This document shows, piece after piece, positions 1 to 7,557 of a DNA stretch of 64,000 nucleotides; position 1 is the first letter of the stretch, and every line of letters starts with the position of its first letter. Source of the stretch: Mucilaginibacter sp. (GTDB taxonomy: Bacteria; Bacteroidota; Bacteroidia; Sphingobacteriales; Sphingobacteriaceae); the NCBI RefSeq assembly GCF_025362475.1, contig NZ_JANYGH010000014.1:40955-104954 (forward strand). The letters run 5' to 3'. The translations under genes were made by a program, and so were the position numbers. The notes under the pieces were generated by a model that saw nothing but the letters and a program-made list of their open reading frames with translations, did no database searches and had not been told where the DNA came from.

Positions 1-768
1 ATCCAGTTCCTGCACAACAACTTCTTCCTCGTTATGTGAGGTTTGCTGAATAATTGCTCCAAATGGATTTGCAAAGAATGATCCTCCCCAAAATTTAACG
101 CCAGCTTCTTCGCCAACACGATTAACACTTACTACGTGTATGCCATTAGCTACAGCGTGTGAGCGTTGAATGGTTTGCCATGCATTGTATTGCTCTACGT
201 TAGTAGCTTCATCCTGCGTGGTTGCCCAGCCAATTGCTGTTGGGTAAAATAAAATATCGGCACCCATTAATGCGGTAATGCGTGCAGCTTCGGGGTACCA
301 TTGATCCCAGCAAATAAGTACGCCTAATTTGCCGTATTTGGTTTTAAATACTTTGTAACCCAAGTCGCCGGGGGTGAAATAAAATTTTTCGTAAAAGCCG
401 GGATCATCAGGAATGTGCATTTTACGGTATTTGCCTAAGTAGCTGCCATCGGCATCTAAAACGGCGGTTGTGTTATGATAAAGACCTTGCGCACGTTTCT
501 CAAACAGCGAAGCAATGATTACTACGTTAAGCTCGGCAGCAACTTTTGATAACTCATCCGTTGATGGGCCGGGGATAGCTTCGGCAAGTTTAAAGTTGTC
601 ATAATCCTCAACGTCACAAAAATAAAGTGAGGTAAACAGTTCCTGTAAACAAACTATCTGTGCGCCTTTGGCCGCTGCTTCTCTTACTTTAACAATGGCT
701 TTTTGCATGTTCTGCTGCTTATCTGCAGTACAGCTCATTTGCACTATGCCAACCTTTACTTTATTCAT
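1..768 (-). CDS. aguB: N-carbamoylputrescine amidase (carbon-nitrogen hydrolase), 3' end outside window
   Basis: Read on the minus strand from an ATG at 768, with 256 codons open to the window edge; the family is usually about 290 residues, so roughly the last 35 are missing. The nitrilase-fold triad is visible: Glu43 in LQELF, Lys116 in KYRKMHIP and Cys153 in LICWDQWYPE. The flanks of the Cys and Lys motifs match the N-carbamoylputrescine amidase branch, which converts N-carbamoylputrescine to putrescine in the agmatine route of polyamine synthesis. The partner agmatine deiminase would be expected next on this strand, beyond the left edge. The enzyme is cytoplasmic. The family call is firm; the exact substrate is inferred from motif similarity. 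Confidence 0.88.
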   Translation of the reverse strand, partial: MNKVKVGIVQMSCTADKQQNMQKAIVKVREAAAKGAQIVCLQELFTSLYFCDVEDYDNFKLAEAIPGPSTDELSKVAAELNVVIIASLFEKRAQGLYHNTTAVLDADGSYLGKYRKMHIPDDPGFYEKFYFTPGDLGYKVFKTKYGKLGVLICWDQWYPEAARITALMGADILFYPTAIGWATTQDEATNVEQYNAWQTIQRSHAVANGIHVVSVNRVGEEAGVKFWGGSFFANPFGAIIQQTSHNEEEVVVQELD

Positions 769-924
769 ATTGATAAAAATTTGCGCAAAAATACTTCTTT
801 TTAAAGATTAGTGATTAGTTGATTAAAGATTAGTTAGAATTTTGACCATTAGATTAGAGATTAATAATTTGTGAACAAACAGTGAATTTATTAGTTGATA
901 AAATTTAACTAATTACTAATTAAC

Positions 925-932
925 TATCTTTG
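925..932 (+). promoter_or_regulatory. Bacteroidota -7 element TATCTTTG
   Basis: TATCTTTG fits the Bacteroidota sigma-A -7 consensus TAnnTTTG. Only 7 nt separate it from the ATG at 940, so the transcript should have almost no leader. The -33 region was not clearly identified. Confidence 0.6.
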
Positions 933-939
933 CGGCCGA

Positions 940-1884
940 ATGACAGAAATAGAAGATATAGTTGACGAAGGCACCGAGCATAAAACCTGGAAAGGTAAGC
1001 TTTGGAATGTAGTTAAGGTTATTTTAATAATAGTGGTTACCGGCGGCCTGCTTTATTGGGTTTTTAGCAAGGTTCCTTTTGCTAAAATAAAATTCCGCCT
1101 TGCGCATGCTAACCGTGCCTGGTTAACTGCTGCTATTCTTTGCTACATTGGCTCAATGCTGTTTTCGTCATGGCGTTTACTCAGTTTCTTTAAATCTATT
1201 GGCCTTAAGCTGGATTGGCGTTTCAACCTGCGCTTATATTTTTTAGGTCTGTGCTACAACGTGTTACTACCGGGCGGTATAGGCGGCGATGGTTATAAAA
1301 TTTACTTACTGCACAAAACCTATAAACTACCTACCAAAAAAGTTTTCTGGGCTATTTTGTTTGATAGGCTAAGCGGCTTTTGGGCTATTGGCGCTATTGT
1401 GGTTGGCCTTATTATTTTAATCCCGAGTTTTCCGTATCATTTGGCCATTCCGCTGAGTATCGTGTCGGTGGGTTCAGTAATTTATTATTTTGTTGCACGA
1501 AAATTTTTCAGGGATTATACCCATAATTTTTTCTCAGGCCATTTAAAGGCTATCGGTGTACAAAGTATGCAATTGCTTACTATTGTATGCCTGCTGCTTG
1601 CACAGGATTTTAACGGCAAGTTTGCGCCTTACCTGTTATCGTTTCTCTTCTCTTCATTAGCAGCAATTATCCCCTTTAGTTTAGGTGGCGGCGGTATCAG
1701 GGATGCACTTTTTTTAACCCTGGCACGTCAGTTTAATCTTACGGAAGATATGGCTGTTTATTTAAGCTTTGGCTTTTACCTCGTCTCTATTTTTGTTGCC
1801 TTAATAGGTATTTACTATGTGATACGCCCAAGCCGGCTTGAGAAAGGGTTGCAAAAACCATCGGAATTTACTTCGGAAAATTAG
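940..1884 (+). CDS. UPF0104/YbhN-type integral membrane protein (LPG synthase TM family)
   Basis: 314 residues. A charged N-terminal tail of about 20 residues is followed by roughly eight hydrophobic segments. The conserved block PGGIGGDGYK near residues 110-120, and a second glycine-rich stretch SLGGGGIRDAL near residue 250, are typical of the lysylphosphatidylglycerol synthase transmembrane family (PF03706), also called YbhN/AglD-like. There is no C-terminal aminoacyl-transferase domain, so it is not an MprF. Members have been linked to lipid or glycolipid flipping, but no function can be assigned here. It is a single gene, divergent from the amidase, with a near-leaderless promoter directly upstream. 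Confidence 0.8.
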   Translation: MTEIEDIVDEGTEHKTWKGKLWNVVKVILIIVVTGGLLYWVFSKVPFAKIKFRLAHANRAWLTAAILCYIGSMLFSSWRLLSFFKSIGLKLDWRFNLRLYFLGLCYNVLLPGGIGGDGYKIYLLHKTYKLPTKKVFWAILFDRLSGFWAIGAIVVGLIILIPSFPYHLAIPLSIVSVGSVIYYFVARKFFRDYTHNFFSGHLKAIGVQSMQLLTIVCLLLAQDFNGKFAPYLLSFLFSSLAAIIPFSLGGGGIRDALFLTLARQFNLTEDMAVYLSFGFYLVSIFVALIGIYYVIRPSRLEKGLQKPSEFTSEN

Positions 1885-2001
1885 TTGTTAGTCGGAATAA
1901 TATTCCAATTTAAAACTCATATTAGAATCATATTCTGAATTTTGCAAGTGCGGCAACCATTTACTTAAATTGGCGTTCTATATATAAACCAATTTATTTT
2001 A

Positions 2002-3777
2002 ATGAGCCATTTTAATGATTTTAATAATCCGCAGGTAGCGGCATTGCCCGGTCATTTAAAACAATTTATAGTAGATCAGCACTACGAACATTACACGCCC
2101 ATTGATCATGCGGTTTGGCGTTATGTAATGCGGCAAAACTATAGTTACTTAAAGGATGTTGCTTATTATCCGTACATCCCCGGTTTAACCAAAGCCGGAT
2201 TAACTATTGAACGGATCCCAAACTTACAGGAGATGAATGATGCCCTTACCAAAATTGGCTGGGGAGCTGTTACTGTTGATGGTTTTATACCACCTGCCGC
2301 CTTTATGGAATACCAGGCTTACAGGGTGCTGGTAATAGCTGCAGACATTAGGCAGTTACGCCATATTGAATATACACCCGCGCCCGATATTATACACGAA
2401 TCGGCAGGGCACGCGCCAATTATTGCCGATAAGGATTACCATGAATATTTGAGCTATTTTGGTTCGATAGGGGCGAAAGCGATGTTTTCGGCGCAGGATT
2501 TTGAACTTTATGAAGCCATCAGGGCCCTATCAATTTTAAAAGAAATGCCCGATGCTGACCCTGAAGAGATCAGGAAAGCCGATGAACTGGTAGCTTTCAG
2601 GCAGGAAAACATGGGCGAGCCATCAGAAATGGCATTGCTAAGCCGCCTGCATTGGTGGACGGTGGAATATGGCCTGATTGGTACATTAGAGAATCCGAAG
2701 ATATATGGTGCCGGCCTGCTGTCATCTATTGGGGAAAGTGCCAGCTGTATGACGGCCGAAGTTAAAAAGCTTTGGTATACCATTGATGCCCTTAACTACA
2801 GCTATGATATTACTAAAACCCAACCCCAGTTATTTGTAACGCCAAACTTTCAAAACCTGATAGATGTGCTGGAGCAATTTGCCAATTCCATGTCGTTCCG
2901 CAGGGGAGGAGCTTATGGTTTGGGTAAGGCTTTTGAAAGTAAAAACACCTGTACGGTGGTCTATAGCTCAGGCTTACAGGTTTCCGGTACGATTACCGAT
3001 TTTAGAGTTGGTAAAAATGAAGATCCTTATTTTTTAAAAACCAGCGGACCATCTGTTTTGTCAGTGAATAACAAGCAACTAAAAGGTCATGGTAAAAATT
3101 ATCATCAGGATGGTTTCAGCTCGCCTGTTGGTAAACTTAAAAATATGCAGCCTTTAGAAAACATGGGGTTGGCGGAGTTGGAAGACATCGGTATTGCAAT
3201 TAAGAAAGACACGATCCTTGATTTTGAAAGTGGTATCACGGTTAAAGGCAGGGTTAAAAATATCTTTGTATCCGAAGGGAAAACGCAGATAATTACTTTT
3301 ACGCATTGTAGCGTTACTGATGAAAAAGGCGTAATACTATTTGATCCGTCATGGGGCGTTTATGATATGGCTGTGGGCGAAAGCATCACATCGGTATTTT
3401 GCGGTGCAGCTGATAAGGAGGCATTTGAGGAAGTTATTTACAAATCAAAAACTGCCACCCATCATGTAGAGCATGACTTTAAAAATATAGAATTGCACAA
3501 GTTATACCAGCAGGTGCGCTATTGCCGTCAAAAACAAGGTGAATATAGTTTTTTAGGCAATGTTTGGCTTAAATTGCAAAAAGATCATCATGACGACTGG
3601 CTTTGTGCCCTGGAGATACTGGAGTTGCTGGAACATGAGGAGATTGAGCCGATACTGGTAGCTGAGATTCGTGGTTTTCTTAAGCAAAAGGTAAAAGACC
3701 AGCCCGAATTAAAAAAACTTATCACTGATGGTTTTTACCTTATTGAACATCCTGTTGAGCAAAAATTGGTATTTTAG
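2002..3777 (+). CDS. Aromatic amino acid hydroxylase (phenylalanine 4-monooxygenase-like), long form
   Basis: 591 residues. The N-terminal half is the tetrahydropterin-dependent, non-haem-iron hydroxylase domain: HESAGHAP carries the two iron-ligand histidines (about His132 and His137), and WWTVEYGLIG near residue 220 carries the ligand glutamate. The expected reaction is phenylalanine to tyrosine with O2 and tetrahydropterin. Bacterial PhhA proteins are usually about 260-300 residues, so the C-terminal half of roughly 300 residues is an extension with no domain I recognise. Long forms of this kind occur in Bacteroidota. The gene is followed after 8 nt by an SDR gene, suggesting co-transcription. 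Substrate choice (Phe versus Trp or Tyr) cannot be settled by eye. Confidence 0.85.
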   Translation: MSHFNDFNNPQVAALPGHLKQFIVDQHYEHYTPIDHAVWRYVMRQNYSYLKDVAYYPYIPGLTKAGLTIERIPNLQEMNDALTKIGWGAVTVDGFIPPAAFMEYQAYRVLVIAADIRQLRHIEYTPAPDIIHESAGHAPIIADKDYHEYLSYFGSIGAKAMFSAQDFELYEAIRALSILKEMPDADPEEIRKADELVAFRQENMGEPSEMALLSRLHWWTVEYGLIGTLENPKIYGAGLLSSIGESASCMTAEVKKLWYTIDALNYSYDITKTQPQLFVTPNFQNLIDVLEQFANSMSFRRGGAYGLGKAFESKNTCTVVYSSGLQVSGTITDFRVGKNEDPYFLKTSGPSVLSVNNKQLKGHGKNYHQDGFSSPVGKLKNMQPLENMGLAELEDIGIAIKKDTILDFESGITVKGRVKNIFVSEGKTQIITFTHCSVTDEKGVILFDPSWGVYDMAVGESITSVFCGAADKEAFEEVIYKSKTATHHVEHDFKNIELHKLYQQVRYCRQKQGEYSFLGNVWLKLQKDHHDDWLCALEILELLEHEEIEPILVAEIRGFLKQKVKDQPELKKLITDGFYLIEHPVEQKLVF

Positions 3778-3785
3778 TCGCTACT

Positions 3786-4490
3786 ATGAACATCATTATA
3801 ACAGGCGCCAGCAGCGGCGTAGGATTTGAAGCTGTAATTGAACTTATACTATCAGGAAACCATAAGGTAATTGCCCTTGCCCGCTCGCAGGATAAACTGG
3901 AGCGTTTGCTGGAGATAGCCCATGGCCTTAACCCCGATTGCCCGTTATATGCCCTTACTTTTGATATTGTGCACGATGATTACCTGGGTTTACAGCAATT
4001 TATCGAGGTTAATTTTGATAACAAGGTGGATATTTTAATCAATAACGCAGGGGTGCTTATTAATAAACCTTTTACCCAGTTGTTAGAAACCGATTTTGTA
4101 GAAATGCTGCAAAGTAATTTTATAGGTCATGTACGTATTATACAAGCGCTTTTATCATTAATTTCGGCAGGGGGGCATATACTAAATATTGGCAGTATGG
4201 GCGGCTACTCCGGTAGTGCCAAATTTCCGGGTTTGTCGGCTTATTCGGCCAGCAAATCAGCGCTGCACACGTTAACGGAGTGCCTGGCGCAGGAACTTGC
4301 AGATCAGGATATTAAGGTAAACTGCCTGGCATTAGGGTCGGCACAAACAGAAATGCTGGAGAAGGCTTTTCCTGGGTACCAGTCGCCGGTTTTGGCATTT
4401 GAAATGGGTAAGTATATTGCAGATTTCGCATTAACGGGTCATAAATTTTTTAATGGTAAGGTTTTGCCCGTTGCAGTAAGCACGCCATAA
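3786..4490 (+). CDS. SDR family NAD(P)-dependent oxidoreductase
   Basis: 234 residues, a classical short-chain dehydrogenase. The dinucleotide loop is GASSGVGF at residues 7-14, NNAGV lies near residue 87, and the catalytic YSASK (Tyr near 153, Lys near 157) is preceded by a serine in NIGSMGG. It begins 9 nt after the aromatic amino acid hydroxylase, so the two probably share a transcript. One tempting idea is that it recycles the hydroxylase's pterin cofactor, since quinonoid dihydropteridine reductase is also an SDR, but the N-terminus here is of the general oxidoreductase type. The family is certain and the substrate unknown. Confidence 0.85.
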   Translation: MNIIITGASSGVGFEAVIELILSGNHKVIALARSQDKLERLLEIAHGLNPDCPLYALTFDIVHDDYLGLQQFIEVNFDNKVDILINNAGVLINKPFTQLLETDFVEMLQSNFIGHVRIIQALLSLISAGGHILNIGSMGGYSGSAKFPGLSAYSASKSALHTLTECLAQELADQDIKVNCLALGSAQTEMLEKAFPGYQSPVLAFEMGKYIADFALTGHKFFNGKVLPVAVSTP

Positions 4491-4554
4491 AATAATATTA
4501 AGTTATTACAAATATTTTATAACTTACGGGATATAAAAACCGTAAAAACCCCAT

Positions 4555-5994
4555 ATGGATATAAGATTCACATCCCTTTTTACTCATTCAAAAGATATTT
4601 TTTTTGTGATGGACGTGAATGGAGTGATTTTGCATACAAACCCTTCCTTTCAAAGCTTATTTGGCTATAGTGATGCCGAATTATCGGGTATTAATATTGC
4701 CGATATATGCCACCCGGCGGATAAAGAGCGAAAGGAGGAATCGCAAAACAGTTTGCTTTTACATAAGAAACTGCTGGGCTATCAAAGCAGGATAAAGGCA
4801 AAAAATGGCTGCTATTATAGCGTTACCTGGTCTGTAATTTTAAATGATGATAATCTTATCTATTCTACGGGTACCCCGCAGATGGATGCGCCTGTTCTAG
4901 CAGGATTGACGGGTAACGATATTGTACAACATACCATTCAAAGCCTGAACGAGGGTTTTATTGTGCTTGATGCCGATTGGAATATCATGGTTTTTAACCC
5001 GGCTTTTCTGGCTTTGGCCAATTTAAGCGCCGAAGAAATTAAACAATCGGGATTTACTCAGATAGAAAGCCTGGGTTTAACCCCAGAGGTACTAGCCGAA
5101 TTTAAACGATCATTAAACGATAATGTATCATTACAGCTTCAGTATTTAAATGCTTACTCAAATTCTTGGCTTCGCATCAACATGTACCCTTATCATAAAC
5201 AGATAGCGGTTTTTATCAGGGATATTACTGAAATCAAAATCCAGGAATGGGTGTTGGGATTGGAAAAAAAGGTGCTGGAGTTGAATGTTACCACACAATA
5301 TACACTTGCGCAAACAACCACCGAATTGCTTAAGGGAATTGAAGCGATATTCCCTGATATGCTTTGCTCTGTTTTGGAAGTAGATCACGCGCAGGAAAGG
5401 CTATTTAACCTTGCCGCGCCAAGGTTGCCAAAACCATATTGTGATCAGCTGGAAGGCCTTGAGATTGGACCCGATGTGGGCTCATGTGGTACTGCGGTAT
5501 ATTATCGCGAGCAGATTATTGTAAGTGATATTGAAAATGACTCCAGGTGGGTTGATTATACCCAACTGGTAAAACCGTATGGTTTAAAAGCCTGCTGGTC
5601 TGCACCGGTCATGAATACAAAGGGTACAAAGGTTTTGGCTGTATTTGGTATTTATTACACCACCGTTCGTGAGCCCAACAATGACGAACTACGACTAATT
5701 GAACGCACGGTTAATATCCTGCGCGTGTTGATTGAAAGCAAAAAAAATGAGACCTATATTAAAGAGCAAAATAACAGGCTTCACGCTATCGCCAATATAA
5801 GTTCGCACGAGTTAAGGCGCCCGGTGGCCACCATTTTAGGCCTGGTAAATTTGTTCGATAAGCACAACGAAATGAATCCGCTGAACAATGAAATAATCGA
5901 CTACCTTTATATATCAACCAGGGAGCTTGATAAAGTTATTCACGATATTGTTGAACAAACTATTAACGTAAACACCACCTGGGCAGAAGTTTGA
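4555..5994 (+). CDS. PAS-PAS-GAF-HisKA sensor protein lacking an ATPase domain
   Basis: 479 residues with no signal peptide or membrane segment, so probably cytoplasmic. Domain order is PAS (about 5-110, with LFGYSDAEL), a second PAS (about 123-225), GAF (about 240-385, with GSCGTAVYY) and a dimerisation/phosphoacceptor helix pair (about 405-470). The H-box reads ISSHELRRPVATI, with its histidine near residue 418. The protein ends at TWAEV right after this domain, and the following 230 bp do not encode an HATPase_c domain, so it has no means of autophosphorylation. It may be phosphorylated in trans or act as a scaffold. It starts 64 nt after the SDR gene on the same strand. Confidence 0.8.
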   Translation: MDIRFTSLFTHSKDIFFVMDVNGVILHTNPSFQSLFGYSDAELSGINIADICHPADKERKEESQNSLLLHKKLLGYQSRIKAKNGCYYSVTWSVILNDDNLIYSTGTPQMDAPVLAGLTGNDIVQHTIQSLNEGFIVLDADWNIMVFNPAFLALANLSAEEIKQSGFTQIESLGLTPEVLAEFKRSLNDNVSLQLQYLNAYSNSWLRINMYPYHKQIAVFIRDITEIKIQEWVLGLEKKVLELNVTTQYTLAQTTTELLKGIEAIFPDMLCSVLEVDHAQERLFNLAAPRLPKPYCDQLEGLEIGPDVGSCGTAVYYREQIIVSDIENDSRWVDYTQLVKPYGLKACWSAPVMNTKGTKVLAVFGIYYTTVREPNNDELRLIERTVNILRVLIESKKNETYIKEQNNRLHAIANISSHELRRPVATILGLVNLFDKHNEMNPLNNEIIDYLYISTRELDKVIHDIVEQTINVNTTWAEV

Positions 5995-6222
5995 TAGTTA
6001 AGAAAAGGAATGCCTTTTATTACTTTCAGCCAATCATTTCGTGATTGCCGAACCCAGTGAAATATCTACTTGCCAACATACAATGCTTGCCGGTAGAATA
6101 GTTCACTGCATTTTAGGATAACAAAAAGTTCATAATTTTTCATCGGGAGGTGATACCGCAAAGCGATCATCCACAGAACCAACCCGCCATTGCGCTCCTT
6201 TTGGTTCCGGCCCTTTTGCTCT

Positions 6223-6561
6223 TCAGCCCTTCGCACCAATTTTTAAAAATTCATTCACTACAATTTCTGATACGTAACGTTTTACCCCGTCCTTATCGGT
6301 ATAGTTGCGATTGGCCAGCTTGCCTTCAATGGCTACCTCATCACCTTTCTTTAAAAGATCTTCGGCAAGTTTGGCCTGTGCTCCCCACAAAACAAGATTA
6401 TGCCATGTGGTATCGGTTATCTTTTCGCCTTTGTCATTTTTATAGCTCTCGTTGGTGGCTATAGATATCCGCGCCATTTTTTTGTTGCTGTCGAAAACTT
6501 TTACTTCCGGATCCATACCTAAGTTGCCTACAAGGCGTACACTGTTTCTTAATGAGTTCAT
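6223..6561 (-). CDS. ssb: Single-stranded DNA-binding protein, short form
   Basis: 112 residues covering a single OB-fold. The start MNSLRNSVRLVGNLGMDPEV and the core block TTWHNLVLWG are diagnostic for bacterial SSB. It ends at FLKIGAKG directly after the fold and has neither the disordered linker nor the acidic DDDxPF-type tip through which housekeeping SSBs recruit repair and replication partners. It is therefore likely a secondary SSB paralogue, as many Bacteroidota carry several. It is divergently arranged with a small zinc-ribbon gene across a 150-bp spacer that contains a perfect palindrome. Confidence 0.88.
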   Translation of the reverse strand: MNSLRNSVRLVGNLGMDPEVKVFDSNKKMARISIATNESYKNDKGEKITDTTWHNLVLWGAQAKLAEDLLKKGDEVAIEGKLANRNYTDKDGVKRYVSEIVVNEFLKIGAKG

Positions 6562-6674
6562 CGTTTTGTTTTTTTAATGTTTGATATATGTTTTGATAAC
6601 GATACAAAGGTGCGGCTATCCCGAAAATTTAACCGGATAGTAACCGTTTATAGTCGATAGTTTCCGTTTGTAAG

Positions 6675-6686
6675 CGTTTGCAAACG
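6675..6686. promoter_or_regulatory. Perfect 12-bp palindrome CGTTTGCAAACG between divergent genes
   Basis: CGTTTGCAAACG is self-complementary and is flanked by further CCGTTT copies at about 6645-6670. It lies between ssb and the zinc-ribbon gene, 15 nt upstream of the latter's -7 element, a position that suits an operator for either gene. No binding protein is known from the sequence. Confidence 0.4.
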
Positions 6687-6700
6687 GATAGGTAATTGTG

Positions 6701-6708
6701 TATCTTTA
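6701..6708 (+). promoter_or_regulatory. -7 element TATCTTTA
   Basis: TATCTTTA is a near match to TAnnTTTG and lies 4 nt before the ATG at 6713. It overlaps the possible upstream GTG start at 6698, which argues that 6713 is the real start and that the transcript is practically leaderless. Confidence 0.55.
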
Positions 6709-6712
6709 TGCT

Positions 6713-7075
6713 ATGAACCAGGAAAGAAACTGTTTGGATTGCGGCGAACCCCTGCACGGCCGGGCCGATAAAAAATTCTGTAATGACCTATGCCGCAATA
6801 ATTATAACAACCAGCTTAACAGCAACAGTTATAACCTGGTGCGCAATATCAACAATATCCTGCGCCGCAACCGTCGTGTACTGGAAGAGCTAAACCCAAC
6901 CGGCAAAACCAAGACCACCCGCAAAAAACTGGCAGCAAAAGGCTTCGACTTTGATCATATCACCAGTATCTATCAAACCAAAACCGGATCAACCTATATG
7001 TTTTGTTATGAGTATGGTTATTTGTTATTGGATGGGGATGAGGTGTTGCTGGTTAAACGGGAAGGGGAGGGTTAG
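6713..7075 (+). CDS. Small zinc-ribbon protein of unknown function
   Basis: 120 residues from the ATG at 6713; a GTG at 6698 would add five residues but lies within the promoter element. The N-terminus has two Cys pairs, CLDC (Cys7, Cys10) and FCNDLC (Cys23, Cys27), forming a probable zinc ribbon of the kind often annotated in Bacteroidota as DUF2116-like. The middle is rich in Asn, Arg and Lys (RNINNILRRNRR), suggesting nucleic acid contact. The C-terminal part, about 50 residues, has an aromatic stretch near 100-110 (FCYEYGYLLLDGDEV). It is divergent from ssb. The stop codon is followed at once by a heptamer tandem repeat. Function is not known. Confidence 0.7.
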   Translation: MNQERNCLDCGEPLHGRADKKFCNDLCRNNYNNQLNSNSYNLVRNINNILRRNRRVLEELNPTGKTKTTRKKLAAKGFDFDHITSIYQTKTGSTYMFCYEYGYLLLDGDEVLLVKREGEG

Positions 7076-7143
7076 CAGTTGCCAGTTGCCAGTTGCCAGT
7101 TGCCAGTTGCCAGTTGCCAGTTGCCAGTTGCCAGTTGCCAGTT
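7076..7143 (+). repeat. Tandem 7-bp repeat, about 9.7 copies of CAGTTGC
   Basis: The unit CAGTTGC is repeated perfectly and without spacers over 68 bp, starting at the base after the stop codon of the zinc-ribbon gene. A 7-bp unit shifts frame with each copy change, but here it is downstream of the stop, so copy number would alter only the 3' untranslated region. Confidence 0.95.
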
Positions 7144-7170
7144 TTGAAAAAGGGCTAATCAAATTAGGTG

Positions 7171-7214
7171 AAATTCTGTTAATTCTTTAATTCTGAAAAT
7201 TCTGATTCAGACAA
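7171..7214 (+). repeat. Dispersed 44-bp repeat, single (half) copy
   Basis: The segment starts AAATTCTGTTAATTC and ends GATTCAGACAA. It matches the right-hand arms of the inverted-repeat elements at 7359-7476 and 61193-61284 in length and most positions, so it is a solo arm of the same family. Confidence 0.8.
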
Positions 7215-7358
7215 TGTGTTAGGGATGGTAGCGGTACCGGCCAATGAGCGTAATGCCTGCAGGCGTATTAGCGGACAGCCCGGGCCGCAGGCAACACCAT
7301 GAAAATAGTATCAAGTAGTTAGCATTAATTATCAGGTTTTTTCGATGTGCGGATGATT

Positions 7359-7476
7359 TTGTCTGAACCGGAATCAAACGAATTGAGGAATTGACAGAAT
7401 TATTTGAACGTTGAATATTCAGCGTCAAGGTAAAATTCTGTCAATTCTTTAATTCTAAAAATTCCGGTTCAGACAA
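7359..7476. repeat. MITE-like palindromic element (118 bp)
   Basis: The left arm 7359-7401 begins TTGTCTGAACCGGAAT and the right arm 7433-7476 ends ATTCCGGTTCAGACAA; they are near reverse complements of about 43 bp around a 31-bp centre. Between 7215 and 7358 lies a G+C-richer stretch with a CCCGGGC core and no gene. The element ends about 80 bp before guaA and carries no coding capacity. Confidence 0.8.
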
Positions 7477-7546
7477 AAAACTAAAGGTAAAACACCCCAT
7501 TTTTAAAAATCTCAAATCTCATATCTCACATCTCATATCAAAATCC

Positions 7547-7554
7547 TATCTTTG
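7547..7554 (+). promoter_or_regulatory. -7 element TATCTTTG of guaA
   Basis: TATCTTTG ends only 3 nt before the guaA ATG at 7558. With the usual spacing of about 4 nt to the start of transcription, the first base of the mRNA would be at or next to the A of the start codon. Confidence 0.65.
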
Positions 7555-7557
7555 CCC

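Noticed and set aside
7076..7143. Possible CRISPR array
   Set aside because: The repeat unit is 7 bp with no spacers and no cas genes are near; it is a simple tandem repeat.
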